From assembly GCA_964410485.1 (NCBI GenBank), contig CAYPHJ010000054.1, positions 1 through 30,406 on the forward strand: DNA of 30,406 nt. The letters run 5' to 3'. Below the pieces are notes generated by a model. The model saw nothing but the letters and a program-made list of their open reading frames with translations. It searched no databases and had not been told where the DNA came from. Both the position numbers and the translations under genes were made by a program. The DNA comes from CAYPHJ01 sp964410485. GTDB taxonomy: Bacteria > Desulfobacterota > Binatia > UBA9968. This document shows, one piece after another, positions 7,394 to 14,921 of the stretch. The first letter of the stretch is position 1. Each line of letters begins with the position of its first letter.

Positions 7394-8320
7394 CTACGCC
7401 AGCTCGAGCGTATTGGCGGCGAACATCTCCTCCGGCTTGATCATGTTGGGCAGAATCTTCTGTTCATAGGCGAACTGGACAATAGCCTCCAACGCCTTGC
7501 GATTACGCGCCAAGCCGTTGGGGAGCGGATCGTTGCCGACGATGTTCCGACGGCTGGCAAGGACCTGCGCATCTGCGGCCAATGCGCCGCCTGAATTGAG
7601 TTGCGCCATGAATTGCGCCTTAGCGGCCTGGAAACCCGCAAACAGGCGCGGCGCCAGTGAGGGCTCTGACTGAAGCAGCGCGTCTTTCACCACGATTGTG
7701 TGGTTGATGGGATAAATGCCAGTTTTGTTGTACCAGGCCGCCTCGGCCGCGGCTGCATCAGGGATGAGCGGCTCGATGTCCGGAGACTCGAGCTTGCCGA
7801 CGCCGATGGCGGCCGCAAGCTCACCCTGGACAAGCATCTCGGCAAGATTTGCTCCTGGTCGCTCGACCACGTTGGCGGGCTTGCGATACTCCTGAACGTG
7901 TTCTTCGTCAACCACTACCCACGTAATCTTGCCGAGGTCGACGCCGTACTCCGTCGCGAGAATTCCCCTCACCCAGACGCCGGTAGTGACTGTATAGGCG
8001 CGCACGCCAACCTTCTTGCCCTCGAGATCCTTCGGCGACTTGACGCCCGATTTTGTGTTACGGATGACCGGCGAGTGATGAAATTGGCGCATGACAAAGA
8101 TGGGCAGAGCCGTAAAGCGTTTGTCATGAGCCTTGGCGGTCAGGTAAGTCGTAATGGCCATCTCGCAGAGGTCGAATTCGAGCGCGCGGCACATGCGGCG
8201 GAAAGCGCCGATGATCGGCGAAACATCGACGTGTTGGAATTCGACGCCGGAAACCGACACGGTACCGTCCTTCAGTCCCGTGGTGTGCGGATAGCTTGCG
8301 ATCGCGGTTTTGAGAATCAT
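7394..8320 (-). CDS. Periplasmic-binding-fold protein related to 4,5-dihydroxyphthalate decarboxylase
   Basis: A 308-residue protein of type-2 periplasmic-binding fold. The features FDLCEMAITTYLTAKA (about 50-65), FHHSPVIRNTKSGVKSPKDLEGKKVGV and the EEHVQEYRKP region resemble the family that includes 4,5-dihydroxyphthalate decarboxylase and NitT/TauT-type binding proteins. There is no signal peptide or lipobox: the protein begins MILKTAIASYPHT, so it should be cytoplasmic and may be an enzyme rather than a transporter component. No ABC permease or ATPase is nearby. GGGAGG lies six bases upstream of ATG 8320. The relationship is inferred from motif resemblance, not from an alignment. Confidence 0.8.
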   Translation of the reverse strand: MILKTAIASYPHTTGLKDGTVSVSGVEFQHVDVSPIIGAFRRMCRALEFDLCEMAITTYLTAKAHDKRFTALPIFVMRQFHHSPVIRNTKSGVKSPKDLEGKKVGVRAYTVTTGVWVRGILATEYGVDLGKITWVVVDEEHVQEYRKPANVVERPGANLAEMLVQGELAAAIGVGKLESPDIEPLIPDAAAAEAAWYNKTGIYPINHTIVVKDALLQSEPSLAPRLFAGFQAAKAQFMAQLNSGGALAADAQVLASRRNIVGNDPLPNGLARNRKALEAIVQFAYEQKILPNMIKPEEMFAANTLELA

Positions 8321-8458
8321 GTGATCCTCCCGATTCGGCTACGACTGTATTTTTGTTTGGCGCCTTGCCCCTGCTAAAAATTCTCTGCGATAAGCCAACC
8401 GGTACCAACGAGAGCAGAAAACTGCAAAAGCCCAGCGAACAGTCGCCGTGGTAGTCTC

Positions 8459-8932
8459 CTACGCAAGACGCATTTGCGCCAAAGAGGCGTACGCGCTGCC
8501 GGCGCCTATATCCGGAACTATTTCTAGTTCAAGGGCGGTGACTCCGTCGAGGTTAACACGGTAGTCCTCGATCTCTTGATTAGTGGCGGGCGGACTAAAC
8601 GTATACTGTTGGCGCACGATCTCGCGCGGCGACTGCTGCCCCTCCGGCAACCAGTGAAGCGCGAATTCCTGCGTGCGCGCATATTTATGTTCGTCGAACC
8701 GGAGAAGAATACGCCTGAGGGTAAGCGGCTGGTCAAAGACGAGTCGGATCGTCTGCTTCCCGGGCTGCCCTGACCTCCATCCTGGCCCGCGATCGGGTAC
8801 GAGCGCGGACTCGATGGGATGTTCGGCGCTTTCCGAGGTGATCTCGACTTGAGCTAGACGCTCCAGATCCAACCACGCGGCATCGGAATGCAAGGCAGCT
8901 TCAGAGCCTGAGTTGATCGTCCGTTTACGCAT
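8459..8932 (-). CDS. Probable beta-sandwich (F5/8 C-like) domain protein downstream of a CarD gene
   Basis: A 157-residue protein. The open frame runs from TTG 8968, but ATG 8932 has GGAG six bases upstream and is preferred. The second half has the jelly-roll pattern of galactose-binding-like (discoidin, F5/8 type C) domains: QTIRLVFDQPLTLRRILLRFDEHKYARTQEFALHW, then VTALELEIVPDIG and a terminal ASLAQMRL, where strands alternate with conserved turns. There is no signal peptide, so it would act in the cytoplasm. It follows the CarD-like gene on the same strand with a 42-base gap and is probably co-transcribed. The fold assignment is moderate and the function unknown. Confidence 0.7.
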   Translation of the reverse strand: MRKRTINSGSEAALHSDAAWLDLERLAQVEITSESAEHPIESALVPDRGPGWRSGQPGKQTIRLVFDQPLTLRRILLRFDEHKYARTQEFALHWLPEGQQSPREIVRQQYTFSPPATNQEIEDYRVNLDGVTALELEIVPDIGAGSAYASLAQMRLA

Positions 8933-8974
8933 CAGATACTCCATCTCGACGGACACTGTCGACTTCAAGTGGCG

Positions 8975-9463
8975 TCAATTCTTTCGTACACTGAGAGCTT
9001 TGTCCACCTGAGCCTCGGCCGCGCTTTTTGTCTCTTCCATGACTTCTGAGATCTCGCAGACCAGTATCCTGCGCGCCCTTTCCAAAGTCTGCCGGTCGCG
9101 CAGCGATAGCGTCCTCGTCTCCTTGAGCTCAGTGAGTGACTCAATAATCTCAGCCAGAGCGAATGCGGAGCCGGAGGTCAAAAGTTTCCCGTTGTCAATG
9201 GCGCGTTGCTTCCAGTTTGTTGCGGTTGGTACCGGCTTCTCCAAGCGGCCTAATAGCCTGGGAATCTCAGCTCGCGCGATTAGCTCACGGACCCCTGAGC
9301 CGTTGATTTTATCCACGGGGAGGAAGAACGCGGCTTCGCTATCGTCCAGGGGGGCCAAGTGGTAGAAGCTCGTCGACCTGCCACTGACTACTTTTTCTAC
9401 GACTGCGCGGACGAGACAGGGTCCCCGGTACGGGTAAACAACCTTCTTCCCCACAATCAGCAT
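8975..9463 (-). CDS. CarD/CdnL-like transcription regulator
   Basis: A 162-residue protein. The N-terminal 60 residues match the RNA-polymerase-interacting domain of the CarD_CdnL_TRCF family: MLIVGKKVVYPYRGPCLV, then YHLAPLDDSEAAFFLPVDKI. The helical C-terminal half (WKQRAIDNGKLLTSGSAFALAEIIESLTELKE, SLRDRQTLERARRIL) corresponds to the DNA-binding helical domain, where WK-R-N-GKL is characteristic. Family members bind the RNA polymerase beta subunit and stabilise open complexes, for example at rRNA promoters. ATG 9463 is chosen because it begins the conserved domain; the frame extends to 9538 without conserved sequence. GGAAGG lies upstream at a longish spacing. Confidence 0.9.
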   Translation of the reverse strand: MLIVGKKVVYPYRGPCLVRAVVEKVVSGRSTSFYHLAPLDDSEAAFFLPVDKINGSGVRELIARAEIPRLLGRLEKPVPTATNWKQRAIDNGKLLTSGSAFALAEIIESLTELKETRTLSLRDRQTLERARRILVCEISEVMEETKSAAEAQVDKALSVRKN

Positions 9464-9965
9464 TATTGGATTTTCCTTCCCCGGGCCAATGTCGCCGTGC
9501 AACGCGCGTACCCGGAAGGCGATGCCAGAGAAGCTCACATCTCTAGCGATGATTCACGCATCGAGGAGTCCTGGGGCGATGGCACACTCAATCGTTCCGA
9601 GTCTCAGGTCTGAAGTCTCGAGTCCCCCTCTCCTCAACCCGAGACCCGCGACTTTAGACCAAAGACATTCCGCAAGGGCTCATCGTTCGATCCCACTGGT
9701 TCATTGTGAATAATCCGGCTAGTGGGCAGACACAGTCACCTTGCCAGTCACTATATCAGACGGGAGAGATAAAGATACCCCATTTAGATTGAGCTTCAGG
9801 CCACAGGTTGCCGCTCCCACGCTAATCAGAAAATCTCCGTAACCCTTCAAAAAGCTGATCGGGGATCTTTCCAATTATGCAACAGTTGTGCGCATGCTAG
9901 AGCTTTGCCGAAGCATTCAACAAGCAGGTTCGGTAGGCTCGAGCCGGATTCAGCTTTAGGCATCG
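9464..9965. other. 502-bp intergenic region with one dispersed-repeat copy
   Basis: The region separates the CarD gene start from the downstream end of the next amidohydrolase gene. It contains a copy of the GTCTCGAG-type repeat at 9599-9660. The rest (9661-9965) has stops in all frames at short intervals, and I see no conserved RNA or gene in it. The promoter of the CarD gene should lie in the left part but no clear match was found. Confidence 0.5.
9599..9660 (+). repeat. Dispersed GTCTCGAG-type intergenic repeat, copy 1
   Basis: It contains GAGTCTC...AAGTCTCGAGTCCCCCTC followed by CAACCCGAGACCCG. It shares the order GTCTC-motifs, CCCCCTC and CAACCCGAGACCCG with the copy at 16181-16241. Partial internal complementarity (GTCTCGAG versus CGAGAC) would allow a hairpin. 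Confidence 0.6.
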
Positions 9966-11597
9966 TTACGGCTTAAAACCCACGACGAGGTGTGTGCGAT
10001 GCGACTCGGGAAGCGTTTCTCCTTCGCCTTTCACTGTGACAATGTATGTCCCGGCTGTGGCGACATCCTCGGGCGAAATGGTCGCCTGAAGCTGGTTCTT
10101 TGAATCAAAACTGGTGGGCAGTGGCTTGCCATTCAACAGGACGCGGTGAAAAGGCCACATTCCCTCCCCCCATACTTTCAACGGCATCGGACCGGATCCC
10201 TCGAGGACAAAACGCGGCGATATATCCAGCATGCCCGGCAAGCTCTGGTACGAATAGAATGATGGGATCGGATTTTTGTATTTTTTGAATCCGATATCGA
10301 TGATCTTTCCGTCCATAATCACCATCTTAACGTTTTGTGTCATCCATATGTCTTGAAGCGGATCGCCCTCTATAATCGATAAATCTGCGACCTTCCCCCG
10401 CTCTACACTGCCAAAATCTTTGTCCTTCCTAAACGTCTTGGCGACATTGAGCGTTGCGGCTTGGATCGCCTTCATTGGCGGGACACCCGCCTCCACGTCC
10501 ATGACCAGCGCCTGATGCATCAACAGGGCCGCCATCCCGCGTGGCGGATCCGAGCCTTCCTTGAGAATCCCACCGGCTTGAACGAAACGCCGGATGAATT
10601 CCTTAGCCTTTTCATAGCCGAGTTTTGCGCGCTTGAGCTGCTCTGGTGTGTAACGCTTGAGCAACTTATCGTAAGCGTTATCCGTCACGGTGCGAACCGC
10701 AAGGGGAAGGTCGGCATTGCGATCATTGAGAATTTGGTTCTCTCTTTCCCTGAAGCGTTCAGCGCTCGGCGAAAGAGGACGAAGCCACTTGGCAATGGTT
10801 GGAGTCCACGCGACGTTGTGCTCCACCATCGCCTCGATCACATCATCGAAATTTTCAGTCTGGTAATACGCTGCAGCGAGTTCCTGATCGATAACACCGC
10901 CTAGCCGATCCTCGGCGAGCTTACGCCTGGACGGGACGTAAGGGATCGAACTGTAACCGACGGACCAGATGTGCTCGACGGCGTCAACCCCCGCCTCGGC
11001 CGAGGCGATGACATCCCAACTGTGCGCTGCCACGGGCATGTCAAGGCGATGGGCCTCATCGATTACGACTTTCGCCAGATCGCGAGCCAGGAACTCATTG
11101 AGCTTGATAATATCGCACCCCAGTTCCTTTTTTCGCTGCACGGACTTGCGCGCCTCTTCCGGAGTCGTGACGATGATGTTGCCACGCGCTGTGCGCGAGC
11201 CAAAGGCATCGTGCTCGGTGCCCACCGCGCCGATTCCACGCCCCGACATCCAGATGCGCGGGCCACGAATTTTCCCCAGATCGGTGCCCTGCTTCTGCGC
11301 AAGTGTCCATGGTCCGTCCTGGTAGAGCTCAATTGAAGCACAGGTCGTTATTCCCAGATGGAGATAGAGCTCTCCATGAAAATCCTCTAAGTGGCCATGA
11401 CCATCAATGAACCCCGGCAGAATGGTCTTGCCCGTAACATCAACGATCTCGGCTCCGGCGGGAATCGCCACCTCGCCGCTCCTGCCTACGGCCTGAAACC
11501 TTCCTGCCTGGATAAGAATTACGGTATTCTCGATCGGCGCCCGTCCGGTACCGTCGATCAGCTTTCCACCTTTTACCGCGAGTGTTTTGTCCGCCAT
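9966..11597 (-). CDS. Imidazolonepropionase-type amidohydrolase with C-terminal Ig/IPT-like domain
   Basis: A 543-residue metal-dependent hydrolase. Residues 5-60 are the small beta domain (GGKLIDGTG, TGKTILPGFID). The TIM barrel carries His67-Gly-His69, Lys165 (DIIKLNEF, possible bridging lysine), His192 (AAHSWD), His209 (AVEHIW) and Asp350 (KEGSDPPRG), and the closing beta strands read GKVADLSIIEGDP. The core ends near residue 440. The remaining 100 residues (about 455-540) have the strand pattern of an IPT/TIG or Ig-like domain (SPRFVLEGSGPMPLKVWGEGMW, AGTYIVTV), unusual for this family. There is no signal peptide. The Shine-Dalgarno is weak. The substrate is unknown; related enzymes hydrolyse cyclic amides, dipeptides or organophosphates. 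Confidence 0.88.
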   Translation of the reverse strand: MADKTLAVKGGKLIDGTGRAPIENTVILIQAGRFQAVGRSGEVAIPAGAEIVDVTGKTILPGFIDGHGHLEDFHGELYLHLGITTCASIELYQDGPWTLAQKQGTDLGKIRGPRIWMSGRGIGAVGTEHDAFGSRTARGNIIVTTPEEARKSVQRKKELGCDIIKLNEFLARDLAKVVIDEAHRLDMPVAAHSWDVIASAEAGVDAVEHIWSVGYSSIPYVPSRRKLAEDRLGGVIDQELAAAYYQTENFDDVIEAMVEHNVAWTPTIAKWLRPLSPSAERFRERENQILNDRNADLPLAVRTVTDNAYDKLLKRYTPEQLKRAKLGYEKAKEFIRRFVQAGGILKEGSDPPRGMAALLMHQALVMDVEAGVPPMKAIQAATLNVAKTFRKDKDFGSVERGKVADLSIIEGDPLQDIWMTQNVKMVIMDGKIIDIGFKKYKNPIPSFYSYQSLPGMLDISPRFVLEGSGPMPLKVWGEGMWPFHRVLLNGKPLPTSFDSKNQLQATISPEDVATAGTYIVTVKGEGETLPESHRTHLVVGFKP

Positions 11598-11726
11598 GTT
11601 TTCTTGTTCTTAGTGTCTAGACGGCGACACTGATAACGATCGAACATACACTACTGAGGTCGAAGCGGCCGCTGCCGCCATCCGTCATATCCCATATGGC
11701 CATCTGCCATAGGCCGGTATGCCAGT

Positions 11727-12824
11727 TTATGCTGCCGGTAATCCGTAAAACCGTGCGGCATTGCCGCGCAGAATAGCTTCCTTTGCGATTGCGCTGATCC
11801 CCTCGCGCTCCCACAGCTCACGAAGTTCCTTGCGCACCGTCTGAACATTGACCTCGTGGGGGAAATCTGAGGAGAACATGAACGCTTGCGTGCCAGCCAC
11901 CCTGACCGCGTAAGGCAAATCTGCTTCTCCGCCTTCAATACCCACGACCAGACGACCGGCCTCGACCAGGCCGCGGATATATTCAGCGACCGTTTGGCCT
12001 TCCGAAAGCTGCAGCAGTTCGCCTCGAGGATTCACCGGCGTCGAGCTCTCGTACGACCGTGAAAACCGCTCGAGCGCCATGATGAACCAAAGCGGCCCCC
12101 CCTCCAGATAAGCCACTCGCAGGCCGGGGAAGCGTTCGAACAGGTTGTTAAAAACCATCTCGGCCATGGCGATCGCCAGGGACATGGGATGTCCAAGCGC
12201 ATTGGCACCGGTGGAAACATTCATCGTGTCCATGCCCAAATCCCAATGTCCGCCGCCATGAACAACCACCGGGCAACCCAAGCGCGCTGCTTCGGCATAC
12301 AGCGGCCAGAGATGCTTGGCGCCAAGGTTAAGGTGCACCCCCGTAGCGGGGAACAGCACGCCGCGCATTCCCAATTCGGTGTATGCGCGGCGCAACTCTT
12401 CCAATGCGGCTTCGGGGTCATGCATCGGCAGTATTCCAATACCCTTGAAGCGAGAGTCCCGCCGCAGGTAGCTCTCCGCCAACCAGTCGTTGTAAGCCCG
12501 AGCGGCTCCTACCGCGTAGTCACGGTCCACCAGGCGGCCAATTCTCTGGCCGGTTGTGGGAAAGAGCACGGCGTACTCCAGCCCGATCTCATCCATGAAC
12601 TCAATCCATCCTTCGGGACCGGGGTTCTGAAAGCGACCGTCAGGCCGGATACCAAAGGCACCGGGTGGTCGTCGCGTCAGAGAAAACTGGATATGACTTT
12701 GGTGCGGGAAGACGCCGCTTCTCAGTCGTCCTCCTTCAATCGTGTAGGGAAAATGCCGTGCGATGGCCTCGCCGTCCTCGAAAACATGGCCGTCACCGTC
12801 GATGATTTTCGGCTGCTGTTCCAT
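11727..12824 (-). CDS. Amidohydrolase_2 family protein with a DGDGH metal motif
   Basis: A 365-residue protein of the amidohydrolase_2 (ACMSD-like) family. The N-terminal motif is IIDGDGHVFE, with Asp11 in place of the first histidine of the usual HxH (D-x-D-x-H-x-x-E), a variant common in one subfamily of presumed decarboxylases and hydrolases. Later elements are VLFPATGVHLN, VVVHGGGHWDL (metal-binding His region), YLEGGPLWF and the catalytic-Asp motif FSSDFPHE. GGGAGC precedes ATG 12824 with good spacing. It is on the same strand as the amidohydrolase downstream (129-base gap) and the bicupin upstream (230-base gap), so a catabolic cluster is likely although they may not form one transcript. 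Confidence 0.9.
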   Translation of the reverse strand: MEQQPKIIDGDGHVFEDGEAIARHFPYTIEGGRLRSGVFPHQSHIQFSLTRRPPGAFGIRPDGRFQNPGPEGWIEFMDEIGLEYAVLFPTTGQRIGRLVDRDYAVGAARAYNDWLAESYLRRDSRFKGIGILPMHDPEAALEELRRAYTELGMRGVLFPATGVHLNLGAKHLWPLYAEAARLGCPVVVHGGGHWDLGMDTMNVSTGANALGHPMSLAIAMAEMVFNNLFERFPGLRVAYLEGGPLWFIMALERFSRSYESSTPVNPRGELLQLSEGQTVAEYIRGLVEAGRLVVGIEGGEADLPYAVRVAGTQAFMFSSDFPHEVNVQTVRKELRELWEREGISAIAKEAILRGNAARFYGLPAA

Positions 12825-12861
12825 TTGAAGCTCCCTTCCGCCCTGCGAGGAATGTCAAATA

Positions 12862-12901
12862 GCAAATCTCTGATTCCGACGCCGGGCGATCAGCGATTTG
12901 C
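12862..12901. repeat. Hairpin with 13-bp arms between bicupin and amidohydrolase genes
   Basis: GCAAATCTCTGAT (12862-12874) pairs with ATCAGCGATTTGC (12889-12901) at 12 of 13 positions, with a 14-base loop. It lies downstream of the bicupin gene and just upstream of the next minus-strand gene. No U-run follows on either strand, so a classical intrinsic terminator is not supported; it may be a mobile-repeat remnant or an RNA processing site. CAAATAGC flanks it as a direct repeat. Confidence 0.55.
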
Positions 12902-13054
12902 AAATAGCGTCCGCATGGAGAACCTGTCAACGCTTGCGTGGGAGCTTGAGCACTAACCGAGACACGCAGAGAAACGGGACGTCGGATGGCTGAAATCCGA
13001 GATTCACGAGAGAAGAATTTGTAACTGGAACTTTGAGCTGATCAGCGCCCGGCT

Positions 13055-14161
13055 CTATGATGTGCCTCGCGCCGGCTTCTTATAGAAATCGGGATTCATC
13101 CGGCTGTAAGTCCCCGACTTGGCCAGCTCCTCCTCAAACATTTTCCGGATTGACGGGTCTTCATCAAAGTACTCGATCTGGTTTCCGCCCGCCTTGACGT
13201 CTTTATCCACTTTGGTGATGTCTCCGAAGCCTTCGCCCAGACTGTATTTAATGCCGCCCAAACGCGGAGGCAAATAGCGCGCCGGCATCGCGCCGGTATT
13301 GAAATGTTGATGGAACATCATGGCCGGCGGCGTGAAGACGCTGCCATCTTGCCAATCATAACGCTTGATCGGCTCGCCTTCCCTCCAGAAAAGCGAAAAA
13401 CCTTTCCCTTTGATGATGATAACATTGAAGCCGGGGCCGTGACGGTGCGCCTTTTTGTAGGTGCCCACGGGAAACTCTGAAATATGCGCAGCCATCGAAC
13501 CATTGGCCATTTCCAACATGACGTTTGTACCACCCCCACCGCGCTCCTTCCACTCCTCGAGCTTGAAATTACGTGCATCGGCAATAAAGTTCGTGTCCCA
13601 AATCCGGCCCGGATGGGCCTTTCCTTTACCACTGAAATACTCGGGATCACCGTCAAAACGATCCATAAAATCACGTGGCGTGTTAAAAATGAATTCCTCG
13701 TTATGAAACAGGTTGAAGACAATCGGCATGCTATTGACCGAGAAGAGCCGCGCAGGTTCGTTTCCCTGGCCGTTAAAATGCTGGTACCAGGCATTAAGCG
13801 GCAAGGCGAAAAGGCTTCCCTCTTGCCATTCGAATGTCTGTTTTGCTCCTCTGTCGTTCCAAATCGTCGTCGCCCCACGCCCCTTCAAAACATACATCAT
13901 GTTTTCATAGAGATGTCTCTGAGGGTTGAGGCTTTTTCCTGCGGGGATCTCGCATACATAAGCTCCGGTGGCTCCCTCCGCGCCTTCCATGTTTATAAAC
14001 GCACCTTGGCCGCCGGTCCTGTCCCAGGGCTTGAGCTCGATTTTTTTCAGGTCCTGGACAAAAAAAGTCTTGACGACCGGGATCTCTTCTTCAAGCTGCC
14101 ATTTCTCGTAATACGGGATGTTGTCCATGACGTTTTCGACGTGAGGTGCCGGTTTGGCCAT
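13055..14161 (-). CDS. Bicupin-type protein (possible dioxygenase-like)
   Basis: A 368-residue protein with two cupin barrels. The first (about 65-125) has IPAGKSLNPQRHLYENMMYVLKGRG, with a metal-site His83 and Glu86 but only one histidine in place of HxH, and the second-motif PLNAWYQHFN. The second (about 235-305) has KKAHRHGPGFNVIIIKGKG with HxH, and PPAMMFHQHFN. The general build resembles ring-cleaving bicupins such as gentisate dioxygenases, but the ligand pattern is irregular and the substrate is not inferable. ATG 14161 is chosen: GGAGGA lies eight bases upstream, and residues before it in the longer frame to 14233 look random. Its promoter region is cut by the N gap. Confidence 0.8.
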   Translation of the reverse strand: MAKPAPHVENVMDNIPYYEKWQLEEEIPVVKTFFVQDLKKIELKPWDRTGGQGAFINMEGAEGATGAYVCEIPAGKSLNPQRHLYENMMYVLKGRGATTIWNDRGAKQTFEWQEGSLFALPLNAWYQHFNGQGNEPARLFSVNSMPIVFNLFHNEEFIFNTPRDFMDRFDGDPEYFSGKGKAHPGRIWDTNFIADARNFKLEEWKERGGGGTNVMLEMANGSMAAHISEFPVGTYKKAHRHGPGFNVIIIKGKGFSLFWREGEPIKRYDWQDGSVFTPPAMMFHQHFNTGAMPARYLPPRLGGIKYSLGEGFGDITKVDKDVKAGGNQIEYFDEDPSIRKMFEEELAKSGTYSRMNPDFYKKPARGTS

Positions 14162-14295
14162 GTGGGTTTCCTCCAGATAAACTCTCTTGGCTCTTATCGC
14201 ATGCCTGTGCCAAAAGCAAGGCGCTCCCGCCACGAGATCGCGTTCCAGTGATGCCGCAACGGGGGAGAGGAAACTCGAAACCAGAAACCTTTGAC

Positions 14296-14395
14296 NNNNN
14301 NNNNNNNNNNNNNNNNNNNNNNNNNNNNNNNNNNNNNNNNNNNNNNNNNNNNNNNNNNNNNNNNNNNNNNNNNNNNNNNNNNNNNNNNNNNNNNN
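14296..14395. other. Assembly gap of exactly 100 N
   Basis: All bases 14296-14395 are N, a conventional fixed-length scaffold join, so the real distance is unknown. Between the bicupin start and the biotin-carrier start (14162-14489) nothing but a candidate promoter is visible; genes could be missing in the gap. Confidence 0.98.
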
Positions 14396-14412
14396 GACAG
14401 GCCGTTACGGCA

Positions 14413-14441
14413 TTGACAATGCAGCGTAAAGTCTACTAAAT
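14413..14441 (+). promoter_or_regulatory. Candidate promoter of the decarboxylase operon
   Basis: A perfect TTGACA at 14413-14418 is followed after 17 bases by CTAAAT (14436-14441), a weak -10 (3 of 6). Transcription would begin near 14448, about 40 bases before the TTG start of the biotin-carrier gene. The match is by eye only. Confidence 0.4.
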
Positions 14442-14489
14442 GACACTATTTCATAAACGATAGCCCTTACGACCGCGAAGGAGAGAGCC

Positions 14490-14705
14490 TTGGCCACAAC
14501 AATAGAAGCGCCCATGGTGGGAAAAATATTGCGCATCGAGAAACAGGCGGGAGAGCGCGTTGAAGAAGATGACGTGGTGCTTGTGATGGAGGCGATGAAG
14601 ATGGAGATCCCTGTTGTCTCGCCTATGGGGGGGGTTGTAAAGGAGCTCAAAGTTTCCACCGGTCAAGCCGTTGATGCCGACCAAGTTCTCGCCATCATTG
14701 AGTAA
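14490..14705 (+). CDS. Biotin carboxyl-carrier subunit of the acyl-CoA decarboxylase
   Basis: A 71-residue biotinyl domain and nothing else. EAMKM (34-38) carries the biotin-accepting Lys37; the surrounding hammerhead fold (IEAPMVGKILRIEKQAGERVEEDDVVLVMEAMKMEIPV, then GVVKELKVSTGQAVDADQVLAIIE) is complete. The protein lacks the Pro/Ala-rich linker often found N-terminal to this domain. The start is TTG 14490 with GGAGAG in front; no ATG fits. In a sodium-pumping decarboxylase this subunit carries CO2 from the carboxyltransferase to the membrane beta subunit. It is the first gene of a four-gene operon. Confidence 0.93.
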   Translation: MATTIEAPMVGKILRIEKQAGERVEEDDVVLVMEAMKMEIPVVSPMGGVVKELKVSTGQAVDADQVLAIIE

Positions 14706-14741
14706 GCCGCTTTAACGACTTTGCCTCATTTCGGAGCCCCA

Positions 14742-14897
14742 ATGGACCCAGCAATGGACACATGGACATTTGGCTTCACTGTCGCCCTCATCGGTGCAGG
14801 CGGCACGATGTTCGTGCTGTGGTGTCTGAGCCTACTGATCCTTCTTCTTAGACGTGTATTCCCCTACCAGCCAGACGATTCGATCAAAGAAAAGTAA
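14742..14897 (+). CDS. 51-aa single-pass membrane subunit, OadG/MmdD-like
   Basis: A short gene between the carrier and the beta subunit: ATG 14742 with CGGAG upstream, TAA at 14895. The protein begins MDPAMDTWTFGFTVALIG and continues with one transmembrane helix (about residues 9-36), an RR positive end, then a short acidic tail (PDDSIKEK). Position, size class and topology match the gamma subunit of oxaloacetate decarboxylase (OadG) or delta subunit of methylmalonyl-CoA decarboxylase, which assembles the carboxyltransferase and biotin subunits with the pump. It is shorter than the usual 80-100 residues and has no visible zinc-binding tail. The assignment rests mainly on context; I judge it real because spacing and ribosome site are good. 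Confidence 0.75.
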   Translation: MDPAMDTWTFGFTVALIGAGGTMFVLWCLSLLILLLRRVFPYQPDDSIKEK

Positions 14898-14921
14898 AAC
14901 AGAAAGGGTTTAAAGAATTTT

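Noticed and set aside
14146..14439. 97-codon frame spanning the gap
   Set aside because: A third of it is N; reading through unknown bases has no meaning.
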